From the NCBI GenBank assembly GCA_017463225.1, contig JAFTPO010000016.1, forward strand, positions 1-64,000: a DNA stretch of 64,000 nt. Direction: 5' to 3'. Both the position numbers and the translations under genes were made by a program. The DNA comes from Lachnospiraceae bacterium. Its GTDB lineage: Bacteria; Bacillota; Clostridia; Lachnospirales; Lachnospiraceae. Of this stretch, positions 43,398 through 53,756 are shown in pieces; positions within the stretch are counted from its first letter, which is position 1; each line of letters starts with the position of its first letter. Below the pieces are notes generated by a model, which worked only from the letters and a program-made list of their open reading frames with translations, had not been told where the DNA came from and ran no database searches.

Positions 43398-46300
43398 ATG
43401 AATTTGAAAGACAAATTAACTAAGAAACTTCTTGAAACTGGAAAAAAGCATAGGCTGTTGGTATATCCGACATTGGCGTTAGTGGCAGTGATAACAGCCA
43501 TTTCCCATGCGGTATATTGGGGAAGAGGCAATGGTAAACGTTTTGTTGCGTCTACTATGATAATGGCATTACTTATTAGCCAGTCTCTATTCCTTACTTC
43601 ATCAGCGGATGTTGTTACGGAGGAGGGAGATGGAACTAAGACCACAGAGGTGGTAGTGGATTTGTCACAGATAGATACATCCACCACAGAGGAAGTAAAC
43701 ATAGTCGATACATCTAATATAGATGAAAATCAAACCAGCTATGATGTGATAGACCAAAACGAGCTTGATGAAATACAGAATAATAGTACTGAGGATAATC
43801 AGGAAACAACTGAAGCTACTATAGATGATACTCAGGATCCGGAGGGTGAGTCTACAGAATTAACTACAGAAGTTGATAGTACTGAACAGCTAGCTGGTGA
43901 GGAACAGCTGAATTCACAGCTTAATCTTCTTGCAGATGGTGCTTCAGATGGTTCAGGAGAGACACCGGTAGCTCATACAATTTATATATATAGAGTTGAC
44001 GAGGATGGCAGACAGCAGAATCCTATAGCCTGTGATTGGGTAGATGGATATGTTGATAACGGAAATGGAACAGTTACCATTACACTTCCTACTACTGCAA
44101 ATGTAATATCAGCAACAGCGGCGGGACAGGACGTTACATTCTTTAGCTGCAAGGGAATATATGCATCTAAGGATTGTACCGGAGTTAGCGTAGCAGGGAC
44201 TACTGTTACTGTTGATAAGATTGATAATGGAGTGTATAGCTTCTATAGTAAGGTAACCAGAGAAAAGTATCCTATAACAATTAATGTTAAGGGACAGAAT
44301 GTTACTGACATATGTCAGGTTCCGGAAACCAGAACAGAGGGCGATTTATATCCGGCAGCTACATATACAGTTAAACCTGCTACAGATGCATTATATGCAG
44401 GCTGTGAAGGTGGTGGCGCATACGCATGGGGATATAATTACAATGGTATATCATATAATGGCTCCGCATATGCTGTTGGTGATGTTGTACCGGTAAATCC
44501 TACCGGAGACAATGTAACAGGTGTTTCCATGGATGCAAACTGGGTTGGCCAGGAGATAGATGTAACATACGATTTTGTCAGTGATACAGATACTCATATT
44601 GAGTTAAAGGGAGAGCTTAAGGAGGATGTTAAGACTTACCTTTACGATAATACTGCTATTAAGCCAATTACAAGGGATAATCTTGTAACTACCAATCCAG
44701 GATATTATTTAGGAGGATGGGTAGATGCAACAGATTCAACCTTAACATTCCCTGCAGACGGAACAACTATAGATGCATCTCTACTTGCAACAAGAGGAGA
44801 TGATATTACTGCAGAGAAGAATATGATAGGAAGAAGACTTGTAGGTGTATGGACATACAAGGACAACACATTGGTAGTTAGTGGAACAGCAACAGCTGGA
44901 GATGATTCAGTTTCAATATCAGGCTCATACGGAGATGCAATAGATTGTGAGATCTCAGCAAAGTATAAGACTGATGAAAAAGGATTGTTCGGACTTGTTA
45001 TACCAGACAGTGATATAGCAAAGCTCAACGGTTATGGTTTACTTGTAACTCCAAATCAAACTGATGGTGTAACAACTTCATATAGAATAAACGGAACATT
45101 AAATAATGTTACAGATGAAGCAGGCATTACACTTGGTCTTACACTTACAGATTATAATAAGCCTACTGCAAATCAGAACTATGATAAGTCCATTACTCTT
45201 GTTTCTAACAAGAAGGAGGTTACTTTGGACCCTGCTACCATCAAGCATAATAATCATGATGGTGCACCAAGTAAGCCTTATGACGGAAATGATAATATAA
45301 AGGTTAATACAACTGCACAGGTTACAGGAAAGCTTGGAGCAGATGATGTATATGTAACATTTGATGCTGATGCAACTCTTGATAATGCAAATGCAGGAGA
45401 GGGTAAGGCGATTACACTGACTGGTGTTACATTAGATGGTACCAGGGCTCAGATGTATACACTTACAGATACAGCAGATGGAAGTACAACAGTTATAGTT
45501 CCAAATGTTGCAACAGTTACAAGAATTGCTGTAACAGTAAATTCTAAGTTAGTAGAGGGATATAATGACTCTATTCTTTTCGGACAGAAAACACCGGAGT
45601 ATACAGTAGATTTGGTTAATCCTAATCTCTTAGCTCCAGTAGATTTGGTTAGATATAATGCATGTGCTTCTCAGGCAGAGAAGGAAGCATTTATGAAGCA
45701 GATAATTGGCTTCACAGGAACTTGGGATACTACAAGAACACTTTATAGTCCTGCAGGCTCATACACTATTACTCCATTGTTTAGTGATGAGAAGGTAAAC
45801 TATTCAGTAAGTGCTTCAGGAGTTACCAGCACATTTAAGGTTAACAGAGATTCTGGAGAGGGTAATTACGCACTTAGCCCACAGCCTATTAACAGCTATT
45901 ATCCAAATCTCACTATCACAGCCAGTGGCGGAACCTATGATAAGGTAAGACTTATAAAAGACAATTCAGACATAGCAGAGGGAGCTAATCCATCATCTGT
46001 GAATGGAATGTTCTCAAGTTCAGTTACATTAACAGATGATATGACAAATGGAACAATTATGTTCCAGATGTTAGATGTGGAGACCGGAGCTATTACATAT
46101 CCTGTAACTCTTACAGGAATCAATATTGACGGAACAGGACCACAGCTTGTATCTTACTCAGTTTCACCTAATGTGAAGTATTTTAACGAGTTTGGTTTCG
46201 GAGCATACTATCACGGACAGACTATAGAAGGTAAGTATGTTGAAAGTGTTGATATTACCTTTGAGTACAAGACAGACGATAGTGCATGTGATGAGTTAGT

Positions 46301-49300
46301 ATATTATTTCACAGATCAGGATGGAAATACACTCAACAGCCAGTTTAATGGAACACTTAAACTTAAGAAGAATGCTGTATCCGGTAACTACGTTGGTACA
46401 GTTACTATAGGTACAGGTGCAGCAGGACAGCTTGTTGTATATGCAACAGATACAACCGGTAATCCTTCAGGTCAGAGTAAGGTTAAGCTTACAGAGGCTA
46501 TCGACTTTATAAAAGAAAGTCAGTCAGCAGGTAATTATTATGAGTGGATGGTTGAGAATACTATAAACTCAGCAGATATAATGGTTACTGACCTTAACGG
46601 AAATGGAACCACAGCAGGAGAGTGGTATAACGGACTTAACTTTAACGTTTTAGCGGCGGATTCTGACAGTGGTGTTAATAAGATAATTTGGAGTGTTACA
46701 GATCCTACAGGTACAGTTACAAGTAGTACTGAGAATGCTCACGACAGCGTGGCCATGGTAATCTCCGGAGAGAAAAATGGCTCAGCTACAGATTACGGAA
46801 AGCTTACAACATATGATTTTAATACATCAGTGTCTGGCTCAGATGCTTTGGCAGGAGAGTATTATGTAAGTGCAGTACTTTATGATAATGCTGGAAATAA
46901 CGTGGCACTTGAAACGAAGGGACCATATCTCTTTGATGGAAAGGCTCCTGTTATTGCCTGTGATGATTATGAAACTGAAAGTGATGAATACCTTTCAGGA
47001 GTAGTATTTGATTTTACTGTAACAGAGGGAGTTAATGAAAGTGGTGTAGCATCTGTTCAGTTATTCTATGTAAGTGACGGACAGGAGCTTCTTGTAGAAA
47101 ACTGGGGAGCTGCAGACAGCTATTCAAGAGAGATTACTTCAAACGGAACATATCGTATAGTTGCAACAGACCTTGCAGGCAATGTTTCAAGTAAGGATGT
47201 AACATTTAAGGGTATTTCTGATGTTATTCCAAACATTCCGGTTATTAGTGTTGATGGAAAGCTTGGCAATGACAACTGGTATATTGAAGAGATGCCTGTA
47301 GTTACAATTATATCTGAGGAGACTACAAGCGATGGAGTTCCAGTTGTAACAACATATAAGCTTACAGTTGGTGGAAACCAGATTCAGGCAAATGTTGATA
47401 GCGGTGAAGAGGTGCTCAACATAACAAGTGAGGGTGAAGTACTCATCGAGGCTTGGAGTGAGAGTAAAGCAAACTGCAAGAGTGATGTGGTAAGTAAGAC
47501 TGTTAAGATTGATGTCAATGGACCAAAAATAGTTATTACAGATTCATCTGTAGACCAGAATGGTAATACAGTAATTAAATTCACTGTAACAGATGATATA
47601 AGTGGTGCTAATCCAAAGGCTGTATATGTAAATGATGAGTTAGTAGAGGTTGAAGAGATAGATGGTGTAGTAACCGGAAGCTTTGTAGCCAACGAAAACC
47701 AGACTTATAGCATAGTGGCTGAAGATATTGCTGGTAATACATCAGATGCAACAGAATTTGTACCTTTAACACTTACAGCCAGCCCGATAATAAATATCAC
47801 TCCTACAGGAGCATATCTTGAGGCTCGTGTTTATGAAGGAACAAATCCTATATCAGATTGCTATATAGCTTATAAGAAGGCATCAGCATCTGATTATGAT
47901 ACAGCTTTAAGCAATAAGCATGATGAAGAGTATGGTATGAGTATGAATTATACCTTCAGAAATCTTACTGCTAATACAGTTTATGATTATAGAATTTATG
48001 CAATAGCTGCTAATTCTAATGAGGTTCAGGTTATCGAGGGTAGCTTTAGAACAGCTGATAACACATCTACAGCATCTGTTTACGGAAGTGTAACTTATGA
48101 TGATGAGCTTCCAGAGGATTACAAGACATATCCGGTCTATGTAGCTCTTTACGATGCAAATACTGTTATAGCAGGTGTTCAGTTGGATGGACCAGAGAAT
48201 ACAGACTATATCTTTAAGAGTGTTGCAGATGGCAATTATAGAATAGTTGCAACAAATGGTATGCTTAACGAGGTTGGTGCTGTTACAGTAACAAATGGTG
48301 GTATATCATATCCTGAGGACTACGGTTCAAAGGGTGGAATACATTTTGTATTAGATGGTCTTAGTACAGATGTAGTCGTTGAGGATAACTCAATCAATAT
48401 TACAGCTGATGGCCTTGGAAAGATATATAACACAGCACTCTACAATGGTAATGTTACAGATGAAGACCTTGAAGTTGTAGCAGCCGGTGGAACTGTTGAT
48501 ATTACACTTTACGCAAGCTATATTGACGTAAATGAAATTGGACAGACAACACAGAGTATATTTAATGATAAGATTGGCAAGAATGGTGTTATAGAGAGAT
48601 ACATCAGTCTTCAGGTTGTAAAGGAAGTAAGAGATGTAGATGGAAAGCTTGTAAATGGCACTCCTATGAATATTACAAGACTTGCTGAACCAGTAAGTAT
48701 TTCCTTCCCATTAGGCGACTTATCAGGACAGAAGATATATGTAGCAAGTGTTCATGGAAGTGGAGACAAGTATACATTTGTTAACTGGGGAACCGAGGAT
48801 GTATCAATTTCTCAGAACTACGTTACTATTTCAACTGACAGATTCTCAGTATATGCTCTTTATAGATTGCTTGAGATAAAGAAGGAGTACACTGTTAAGT
48901 GGGTTGATGGTGATGGAAACATAATGAAGACAGAGACTGTAGTAGAGGGCAACTCAGCTACACCACCTACAGATACACCAAAGAAGGCGGAGACAGATAA
49001 GTACACATATACCTTCTCAGGTTGGGATACAGACTATAAGACAATTAGTAAAGACACAATTATTTCTGCATGGTTTGTAGCTAATGAAAAAGAAGTTACT
49101 CCTCCAACTACAGAGGAGCCACCAACCACAGAAGCACCACCATCAAACGATAATAAGGATGATGGCAAGGATGACGGTAAAGAAGAGGATATAACTAAGG
49201 AGCCTACAAAGTATCCATATATGGGATCTGGTATTTCACCGCAGACTGGTGATGAGGCACCTATAGTAATCCTTGGAATGCTTATGATGATATCTGCATT

Positions 49301-49340
49301 AGGAATGATTATAATCAACAAAAAAAGAAAAGAAGATTAA
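43398..49340 (+). CDS. Giant sortase-anchored multidomain surface protein
   Basis: This 1980-residue secreted protein has an unusually long signal region, with two hydrophobic stretches (about 22-36 and 52-70) separated by a basic segment (YWGRGNGKRF). An acidic Thr/Glu-rich linker follows. The body is a string of Ig-like, MBG-like (EVTLDPATIKHNNHDG, DGTRAQMYTL) and fibronectin-like units with YDKVRLIKDNSD and TFEYKTDDSACDE-type strands. Near the C-terminus one InlB-type repeat (EYTVKWVDGDGNIMKTETV, YTFSGWDTDYKTIS) precedes a Pro/Thr/Asp-rich spacer, PQTGD (1948-1952), a membrane helix and KKRKED. It is likely an adhesin or carbohydrate-binding stalk. No enzymatic domain is recognised. Confidence 0.85.
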   Translation: MNLKDKLTKKLLETGKKHRLLVYPTLALVAVITAISHAVYWGRGNGKRFVASTMIMALLISQSLFLTSSADVVTEEGDGTKTTEVVVDLSQIDTSTTEEVNIVDTSNIDENQTSYDVIDQNELDEIQNNSTEDNQETTEATIDDTQDPEGESTELTTEVDSTEQLAGEEQLNSQLNLLADGASDGSGETPVAHTIYIYRVDEDGRQQNPIACDWVDGYVDNGNGTVTITLPTTANVISATAAGQDVTFFSCKGIYASKDCTGVSVAGTTVTVDKIDNGVYSFYSKVTREKYPITINVKGQNVTDICQVPETRTEGDLYPAATYTVKPATDALYAGCEGGGAYAWGYNYNGISYNGSAYAVGDVVPVNPTGDNVTGVSMDANWVGQEIDVTYDFVSDTDTHIELKGELKEDVKTYLYDNTAIKPITRDNLVTTNPGYYLGGWVDATDSTLTFPADGTTIDASLLATRGDDITAEKNMIGRRLVGVWTYKDNTLVVSGTATAGDDSVSISGSYGDAIDCEISAKYKTDEKGLFGLVIPDSDIAKLNGYGLLVTPNQTDGVTTSYRINGTLNNVTDEAGITLGLTLTDYNKPTANQNYDKSITLVSNKKEVTLDPATIKHNNHDGAPSKPYDGNDNIKVNTTAQVTGKLGADDVYVTFDADATLDNANAGEGKAITLTGVTLDGTRAQMYTLTDTADGSTTVIVPNVATVTRIAVTVNSKLVEGYNDSILFGQKTPEYTVDLVNPNLLAPVDLVRYNACASQAEKEAFMKQIIGFTGTWDTTRTLYSPAGSYTITPLFSDEKVNYSVSASGVTSTFKVNRDSGEGNYALSPQPINSYYPNLTITASGGTYDKVRLIKDNSDIAEGANPSSVNGMFSSSVTLTDDMTNGTIMFQMLDVETGAITYPVTLTGINIDGTGPQLVSYSVSPNVKYFNEFGFGAYYHGQTIEGKYVESVDITFEYKTDDSACDELVYYFTDQDGNTLNSQFNGTLKLKKNAVSGNYVGTVTIGTGAAGQLVVYATDTTGNPSGQSKVKLTEAIDFIKESQSAGNYYEWMVENTINSADIMVTDLNGNGTTAGEWYNGLNFNVLAADSDSGVNKIIWSVTDPTGTVTSSTENAHDSVAMVISGEKNGSATDYGKLTTYDFNTSVSGSDALAGEYYVSAVLYDNAGNNVALETKGPYLFDGKAPVIACDDYETESDEYLSGVVFDFTVTEGVNESGVASVQLFYVSDGQELLVENWGAADSYSREITSNGTYRIVATDLAGNVSSKDVTFKGISDVIPNIPVISVDGKLGNDNWYIEEMPVVTIISEETTSDGVPVVTTYKLTVGGNQIQANVDSGEEVLNITSEGEVLIEAWSESKANCKSDVVSKTVKIDVNGPKIVITDSSVDQNGNTVIKFTVTDDISGANPKAVYVNDELVEVEEIDGVVTGSFVANENQTYSIVAEDIAGNTSDATEFVPLTLTASPIINITPTGAYLEARVYEGTNPISDCYIAYKKASASDYDTALSNKHDEEYGMSMNYTFRNLTANTVYDYRIYAIAANSNEVQVIEGSFRTADNTSTASVYGSVTYDDELPEDYKTYPVYVALYDANTVIAGVQLDGPENTDYIFKSVADGNYRIVATNGMLNEVGAVTVTNGGISYPEDYGSKGGIHFVLDGLSTDVVVEDNSINITADGLGKIYNTALYNGNVTDEDLEVVAAGGTVDITLYASYIDVNEIGQTTQSIFNDKIGKNGVIERYISLQVVKEVRDVDGKLVNGTPMNITRLAEPVSISFPLGDLSGQKIYVASVHGSGDKYTFVNWGTEDVSISQNYVTISTDRFSVYALYRLLEIKKEYTVKWVDGDGNIMKTETVVEGNSATPPTDTPKKAETDKYTYTFSGWDTDYKTISKDTIISAWFVANEKEVTPPTTEEPPTTEAPPSNDNKDDGKDDGKEEDITKEPTKYPYMGSGISPQTGDEAPIVILGMLMMISALGMIIINKKRKED

Positions 49341-49444
49341 ATCATTGAAATAATAGACAATTATTACCATACATAAATTTTTTAGTATTTCAAATAATAC
49401 TATCAAGACATAAGTCTTAATTAAAAATTTTGGAGGTAATGAAA

Positions 49445-49648
49445 ATGTCAAATTCAAATTCTAACAATTATGCAGCACCAAATGCTAAGGAAGCAATGAA
49501 CAAGTTTAAGATGGAGGTTGCCAGTGAGCTTGGTATCAACCTTAAGCAGGGTTACAATGGTGACTTAACTTCACGTGAGAACGGTTCAGTTGGTGGAGAG
49601 ATGGTTAGACAGATGATTAAGAGACAGCAGGAGCAGATGTCTAAGTAA
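49445..49648 (+). CDS. Alpha/beta-type small acid-soluble spore protein
   Basis: This 67-residue SASP binds and protects spore DNA. The core MEVASELGINLKQGYNGDLTSRENGSVGGEMVR has the Glu-Leu germination-protease cleavage region (VASELG) and the GSVGGEM motif of the family. The ATG at 49445 is chosen because GGAGGT is 7 bases upstream; the ATG at 49439 is too close to it. The gene is usually read by sigma-G in the forespore; I could not find a convincing sigma-G promoter in the 100 bases upstream. A terminator ends it at 49756. Confidence 0.92.
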   Translation: MSNSNSNNYAAPNAKEAMNKFKMEVASELGINLKQGYNGDLTSRENGSVGGEMVRQMIKRQQEQMSK

Positions 49649-49682
49649 TTTAGATAAGGCTTAGCTTATTATCATCAAATAT

Positions 49683-49756
49683 AAAAGGCTTGTTTAAATA
49701 TATGTAATAATTCACAAATTATGGCATATATATTAGACAGGCCTTTAACTTTTTTA
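49683..49756 (+). terminator. Terminator after the spore protein gene
   Basis: A long stem (AAAAGGCTTGTTTAAATATATG with the opposite arm at 49724-49746, several G:U and one bulge) precedes a TTTTTT run. Confidence 0.75.
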
Positions 49757-49814
49757 AATTACAAGTTTAATGCTTTTTTAGTTGGAATAATCTATTATAT
49801 TTCTGTAAAAAATG

Positions 49815-49843
49815 TGGACTTGTACTAATTCTTGTGTTATAAT
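49815..49843 (+). promoter_or_regulatory. Promoter of the tig-clpP-clpX operon
   Basis: TGGACT, 17 bases, then TATAAT with a TG extension before it (TGTTATAAT). It ends 41 bases before the tig start. Confidence 0.7.
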
Positions 49844-49884
49844 CCAATGAATAGTGCGTTTTGCAATTTAAGGAGGAAAGACAA

Positions 49885-51171
49885 ATGAGTTTATCAGTTG
49901 AAAAATTAGAAGGTAGCATGGCGAAGCTTACTATTGAGGTGCCAGCAGAAGAGTTTGAGAAGGCTATGACAAAGGCTTATCAGAAGCAGAAGAATAGAAT
50001 TGCTATTCAGGGCTTTAGAAAGGGTAAGGTACCACAGGCTATAGTTGAGAAGATGTACGGTCCTGAGGTATTTTATGATGATGCAGCTAATTTACTTATT
50101 AACGAGTATTATCCAAAGGAATTAGAGAACTGCGAGGAAGAGGTTGTATCTAATCCTGAGATAGATGTAGAGCAGATTGGTAAGGGACAGAACTTTATCT
50201 TCAATGCAGTAGTTGCTCTTAAGCCAGAGCTTAAGCTTGGTGAGTATAAGGGTGTTGAGATAGAGAAGATTCCTGCAGAGGTAACTGAGGATGAGGTTAT
50301 GGCAGAGATTCTTAAGGCTCAGAAGGAGAACTCAAGAAAGGTGCCTGTTGAGGATAGAGCAGCACAGCTTGAGGATGAGGTTACTATCAACTTTGACGGA
50401 TATATGGATGGCGTAGCTTTCGAAGGTGGTAAGGGAGATAACTATAAGCTTACACTTGGCTCACATTCATTTATTGATACATTTGAGGATCAGATTGTTG
50501 GTAAGAACATTGGCGATAGCTTTGATGTAAATGTTACTTTCCCAGAGGAGTATCATGCAGCTGATCTTGCCGGAAAGCCAGCAGTATTTAAGGTTGATCT
50601 TCTTGGAATTAGCGCAATCGAGCTTCCAGAGTTAGATGATGACTTTGCTTCAGAGGTTTCTTCATTTGATACATTCGACGAGTATAAGGAGGATGTTAAG
50701 AAGGTTCTTGAGGTTAAGAAGGAGAAGACTGTAAAGTCTGAGAAGCAGGCTAAGATTCTTGAGAAGCTTTGTGAGACTGCAGAGGTTGAGATTCCAGAGG
50801 CTATGATCGAGTATAATCAGGAGAGAATGTTCGATGAGTTTGCTCAGAGTATGATGTACCAGGGACTTCAGATGGAGCAGTACTTAAAGCTTACTAACAC
50901 TTCTAAGGAAGAGTTAATGGAGAGAATTAAGCCGGATGCAATCGCAAGAATTAAGACTGGTCTTGTTCTTGAGGAGGTTGTTAAGGCTGAGGGAATTACT
51001 GCTACAGATGAGGAGTTTGAGGAGCAGCTTAAGAGTATGGCGGCTGCATATCAGATGGATGTAGAGAAGATTAAAGAGATTATGGGAGATAAGGAAGCTG
51101 ACTCTGTAAAGAAGGATGTATGTCAGAGAAAGGCTCTTGATTTCCTTGTTGAGAATTGCAAGGAGGTATAA
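49885..51171 (+). CDS. tig: Trigger factor (ribosome-associated chaperone)
   Basis: This 428-residue chaperone shields nascent chains at the ribosome exit. The ribosome-binding loop FRKGKVPQAIVE is present, followed by the FKBP-like PPIase domain (VTINFDGYMDGVAFEGGKGDNYKLTLGS) and the helical C-terminal domain (TGLVLEEVVKAEGI). The start at 49885 (MSLSVEKLEGSMAKL) follows AGGAGGAAAG; an in-frame upstream ATG at 49861 has no ribosome site. It is the first gene of an operon with clpP and clpX. Confidence 0.96.
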   Translation: MSLSVEKLEGSMAKLTIEVPAEEFEKAMTKAYQKQKNRIAIQGFRKGKVPQAIVEKMYGPEVFYDDAANLLINEYYPKELENCEEEVVSNPEIDVEQIGKGQNFIFNAVVALKPELKLGEYKGVEIEKIPAEVTEDEVMAEILKAQKENSRKVPVEDRAAQLEDEVTINFDGYMDGVAFEGGKGDNYKLTLGSHSFIDTFEDQIVGKNIGDSFDVNVTFPEEYHAADLAGKPAVFKVDLLGISAIELPELDDDFASEVSSFDTFDEYKEDVKKVLEVKKEKTVKSEKQAKILEKLCETAEVEIPEAMIEYNQERMFDEFAQSMMYQGLQMEQYLKLTNTSKEELMERIKPDAIARIKTGLVLEEVVKAEGITATDEEFEEQLKSMAAAYQMDVEKIKEIMGDKEADSVKKDVCQRKALDFLVENCKEV

Positions 51172-51174
51172 TCC

Positions 51175-51759
51175 ATGTCATTAGTGCCTATGGTAGTTGA
51201 GCAAACCAGCAGAGGCGAGCGTTCATACGATATTTATTCAAGACTTTTAAAGGATAGAATAATATTTTTAGGAGATCAGGTTAATGATACTACAGCTAGT
51301 CTTGTTATAGCACAGCTGTTGTTCTTAGAGTCTGAGGATCCAAATAAGGACATAAGCCTTTATATAAATAGTCCTGGTGGCTCAGTAAGTGCAGGTATGG
51401 GTATATACGATACGATGAATTATATTAAGTGCGATGTTTCAACGATTTGTGTTGGAATGGCTGCCAGTATGGGTGCATTTTTGCTTGCAGGAGGTGCAAA
51501 GGGTAAGAGATATGCTCTTCCTAACTCTGAGATAATGATACATCAGCCATTGGGTGGTACTGAGGGTCAGGCTACAGATATTAAGATTCATGCAGACCAT
51601 ATTATTAAGACGAGAACAAAGCTTAATACATTGCTTAGTCAGTTTACCGGCAAAACACTTGATATAATAGAAAGAGACACTGAGAGAGATAATTTCTTAA
51701 GTGCAAGTGAGGCTTTAGAATATGGTCTTATAGATCATGTTATGGCAAATAGACAATAA
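51175..51759 (+). CDS. clpP: ATP-dependent Clp protease proteolytic subunit
   Basis: This 194-residue serine peptidase forms the Clp chamber. The active Ser lies in [14 protein letters not shown], the His in IMIHQPLGG and the Asp in the [11 protein letters not shown] segment. It starts 3 bp after tig and has AGGAGGT upstream. It pairs with the ClpX unfoldase in the next gene. Confidence 0.97.
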   Translation: MSLVPMVVEQTSRGERSYDIYSRLLKDRIIFLGDQVNDTTASLVIAQLLFLESEDPNKDISLYINSPGGSVSAGMGIYDTMNYIKCDVSTICVGMAASMGAFLLAGGAKGKRYALPNSEIMIHQPLGGTEGQATDIKIHADHIIKTRTKLNTLLSQFTGKTLDIIERDTERDNFLSASEALEYGLIDHVMANRQ

Positions 51760-51777
51760 ATTTAAAGAGGTGGCTAT

Positions 51778-53073
51778 ATGGCTAATCGTACAGACGATAG
51801 AAAAAAACCTAGATGTTCCTTCTGTAACAAATCTCAGGAGCAGGTTAGAAAGTTAATAGCAGGTCACAATGTATATATTTGTGATGAGTGTGTAGATATA
51901 TGCTCAGAGATAATTCAGGATGAATTTGAGGATGATTTTATCGACACTGACATCAACCTCTTAAGGCCAAAGGAGATAAAGGAGTTCTTAGATGAATATG
52001 TAGTTGGACAGGATGCTGCCAAAAAGGTGCTTTCTGTAGCGGTATATAATCATTATAAGAGAATTTTGGCTGAGAAGGACTTTGATGTAGAGCTCCAAAA
52101 GAGTAATATCATCATGATAGGACCAACCGGATCTGGTAAGACATATCTTGCACAGACATTGGCGAAGCTTCTCAATGTTCCATTTGCTATAGCGGATGCA
52201 ACAACTCTTACAGAGGCAGGTTATGTAGGTGAGGACGTGGAAAACATTCTCCTAAAGCTTATACAGGCTGCTGATTATGATGTTGAGAGAGCACAGTGTG
52301 GAATTATCTATATAGATGAGATTGATAAGATAACAAAGAAGTCAGAAAATGTGTCTATTACCAGAGATGTTTCTGGTGAGGGTGTGCAGCAGGCACTTCT
52401 TAAGATTATCGAGGGAACAGTTGCTTCCGTACCACCTCAGGGCGGACGTAAGCATCCACAGCAGGAGTTCATTCAGATTGATACAACCAACATATTGTTT
52501 ATCTGTGGTGGTGCCTTTGAGGGTATGGAGAAAATCATAGAAAACAGAGTTGGAAAGAAGTCAATTGGATTCAATGCTGAAATGATAGCTAAAACAAAGG
52601 AACAGGAAAGCGAGCTTCTTAAGATGGTTCAGCCTGGAGATTATATAAAATATGGTCTTATTCCTGAGTTTATAGGAAGAGTTCCGGTTTCAGTTACCCT
52701 TGACAGATTGGACGAGCAGGCATTGGTTCGTATACTTTCAGAGCCAAAGAGCGCAATATGCAAGCAGTATATTAAGCTTTTTGAACTAGATGGAGTAGAG
52801 CTTGAGTTTGAACAGGATGCATTGCTTGCTATAGCTAAGGAAGCTATGGAGAGAAAGACTGGTGCAAGAGGACTTAGATCTATTATTGAGAAGGTTGTAA
52901 CAGATTTAATGTATGAGATTCCTACAGATGAATACATTGAGAAATGTGTTATAACTGAGGAGGTTGTAACTGATGGAGCAGATCCTATTGTTACTTATTC
53001 TGACAAGCCAAGAGCAAAGAAGAATACCTTCCGCAGACATGTTAGAAGTAGCAGTACAGATAGTATAGCTTAA
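51778..53073 (+). CDS. clpX: ATP-dependent Clp protease ATP-binding subunit ClpX
   Basis: This 431-residue AAA+ unfoldase delivers substrates to ClpP. An N-terminal zinc domain ([19 protein letters not shown]) precedes the AAA core with Walker A ([12 protein letters not shown]), Walker B ([10 protein letters not shown]), the IGF-like pore region and [28 protein letters not shown] lies in the small domain. Its stop is followed by a 13-bp hairpin. Confidence 0.97.
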   Translation: MANRTDDRKKPRCSFCNKSQEQVRKLIAGHNVYICDECVDICSEIIQDEFEDDFIDTDINLLRPKEIKEFLDEYVVGQDAAKKVLSVAVYNHYKRILAEKDFDVELQKSNIIMIGPTGSGKTYLAQTLAKLLNVPFAIADATTLTEAGYVGEDVENILLKLIQAADYDVERAQCGIIYIDEIDKITKKSENVSITRDVSGEGVQQALLKIIEGTVASVPPQGGRKHPQQEFIQIDTTNILFICGGAFEGMEKIIENRVGKKSIGFNAEMIAKTKEQESELLKMVQPGDYIKYGLIPEFIGRVPVSVTLDRLDEQALVRILSEPKSAICKQYIKLFELDGVELEFEQDALLAIAKEAMERKTGARGLRSIIEKVVTDLMYEIPTDEYIEKCVITEEVVTDGADPIVTYSDKPRAKKNTFRRHVRSSSTDSIA

Positions 53074-53080
53074 TTTATTA

Positions 53081-53120
53081 AATGGTGAATAGCTTTCTTT
53101 TGCTATTCACCATTAGTTTT
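53081..53120 (+). terminator. Terminator-like hairpin after clpX
   Basis: AATGGTGAATAGC pairs perfectly with GCTATTCACCATT around an 8-nt loop. The T-run is short (AGTTTT), so engB may still be reached by read-through. Confidence 0.65.
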
Positions 53121-53153
53121 ACATAAGGCCTTATATGGCTTGGAGGAGTAAAA

Positions 53154-53756
53154 ATGGTCATTAAAAGTGCAGAGCTGGAAACAGTATGTGGTATAACTAG
53201 TAAGCTTCCTGAAAATGAGCTGCCTGAGATTGCTTTTGCAGGAAAATCTAATGTGGGTAAATCATCATTGATAAATGGATTACTTAATAGAAAGGCTTTG
53301 GCAAGAACATCATCATCACCTGGAAAAACACAGACAATCAATTTTTACAATATAAATAAGGAATTATATTTTGTGGATTTACCTGGATATGGATATGCGA
53401 AGGTTTCTATGGAGATTAGAAATAAGTGGGGAAAGATGATAGAGAAGTATCTTCATACATCGGACCAGTTAAAGACAGTTTTTCTGTTGATTGACATTAG
53501 GCATGCTCCTGGTGAAAACGATATTACTATGTATGACTGGATAGTAGCAAACGGATATAGACCGGTAATTATAGCGACAAAGCTAGACAAGATTAAAAGG
53601 AGTCAGAAGGATAAGTGTATTAAGGTGATTAAGGAAAAACTAAAGCTTACACCTGATACAAAAATAATCCCCTTCTCCGCTGTATCAAAACAGGGAAAAG
53701 AGGATATATGGAATCTGATTGAAACAACCATAGCAGATGGTGTATCTGAAGAATAA
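53154..53756 (+). CDS. engB: Ribosome biogenesis GTPase EngB/YsxC
   Basis: This 200-residue GTPase has G1 (GKSNVGKSS), the switch region LARTSSSPGKTQTINFY, G3 (DLPGYG) and G4 (TKLDK). It assists large-subunit assembly. GGAGG precedes the ATG. Its stop directly abuts the stop of the convergent DUF4364 gene. Confidence 0.95.
   Translation: MVIKSAELETVCGITSKLPENELPEIAFAGKSNVGKSSLINGLLNRKALARTSSSPGKTQTINFYNINKELYFVDLPGYGYAKVSMEIRNKWGKMIEKYLHTSDQLKTVFLLIDIRHAPGENDITMYDWIVANGYRPVIIATKLDKIKRSQKDKCIKVIKEKLKLTPDTKIIPFSAVSKQGKEDIWNLIETTIADGVSEE

Noticed and set aside
49340..49444. A sigma-G promoter before the spore protein gene
   Set aside because: CATACATA at about 49369 resembles part of a sigma-G -10 but the spacing and the -35 do not fit.
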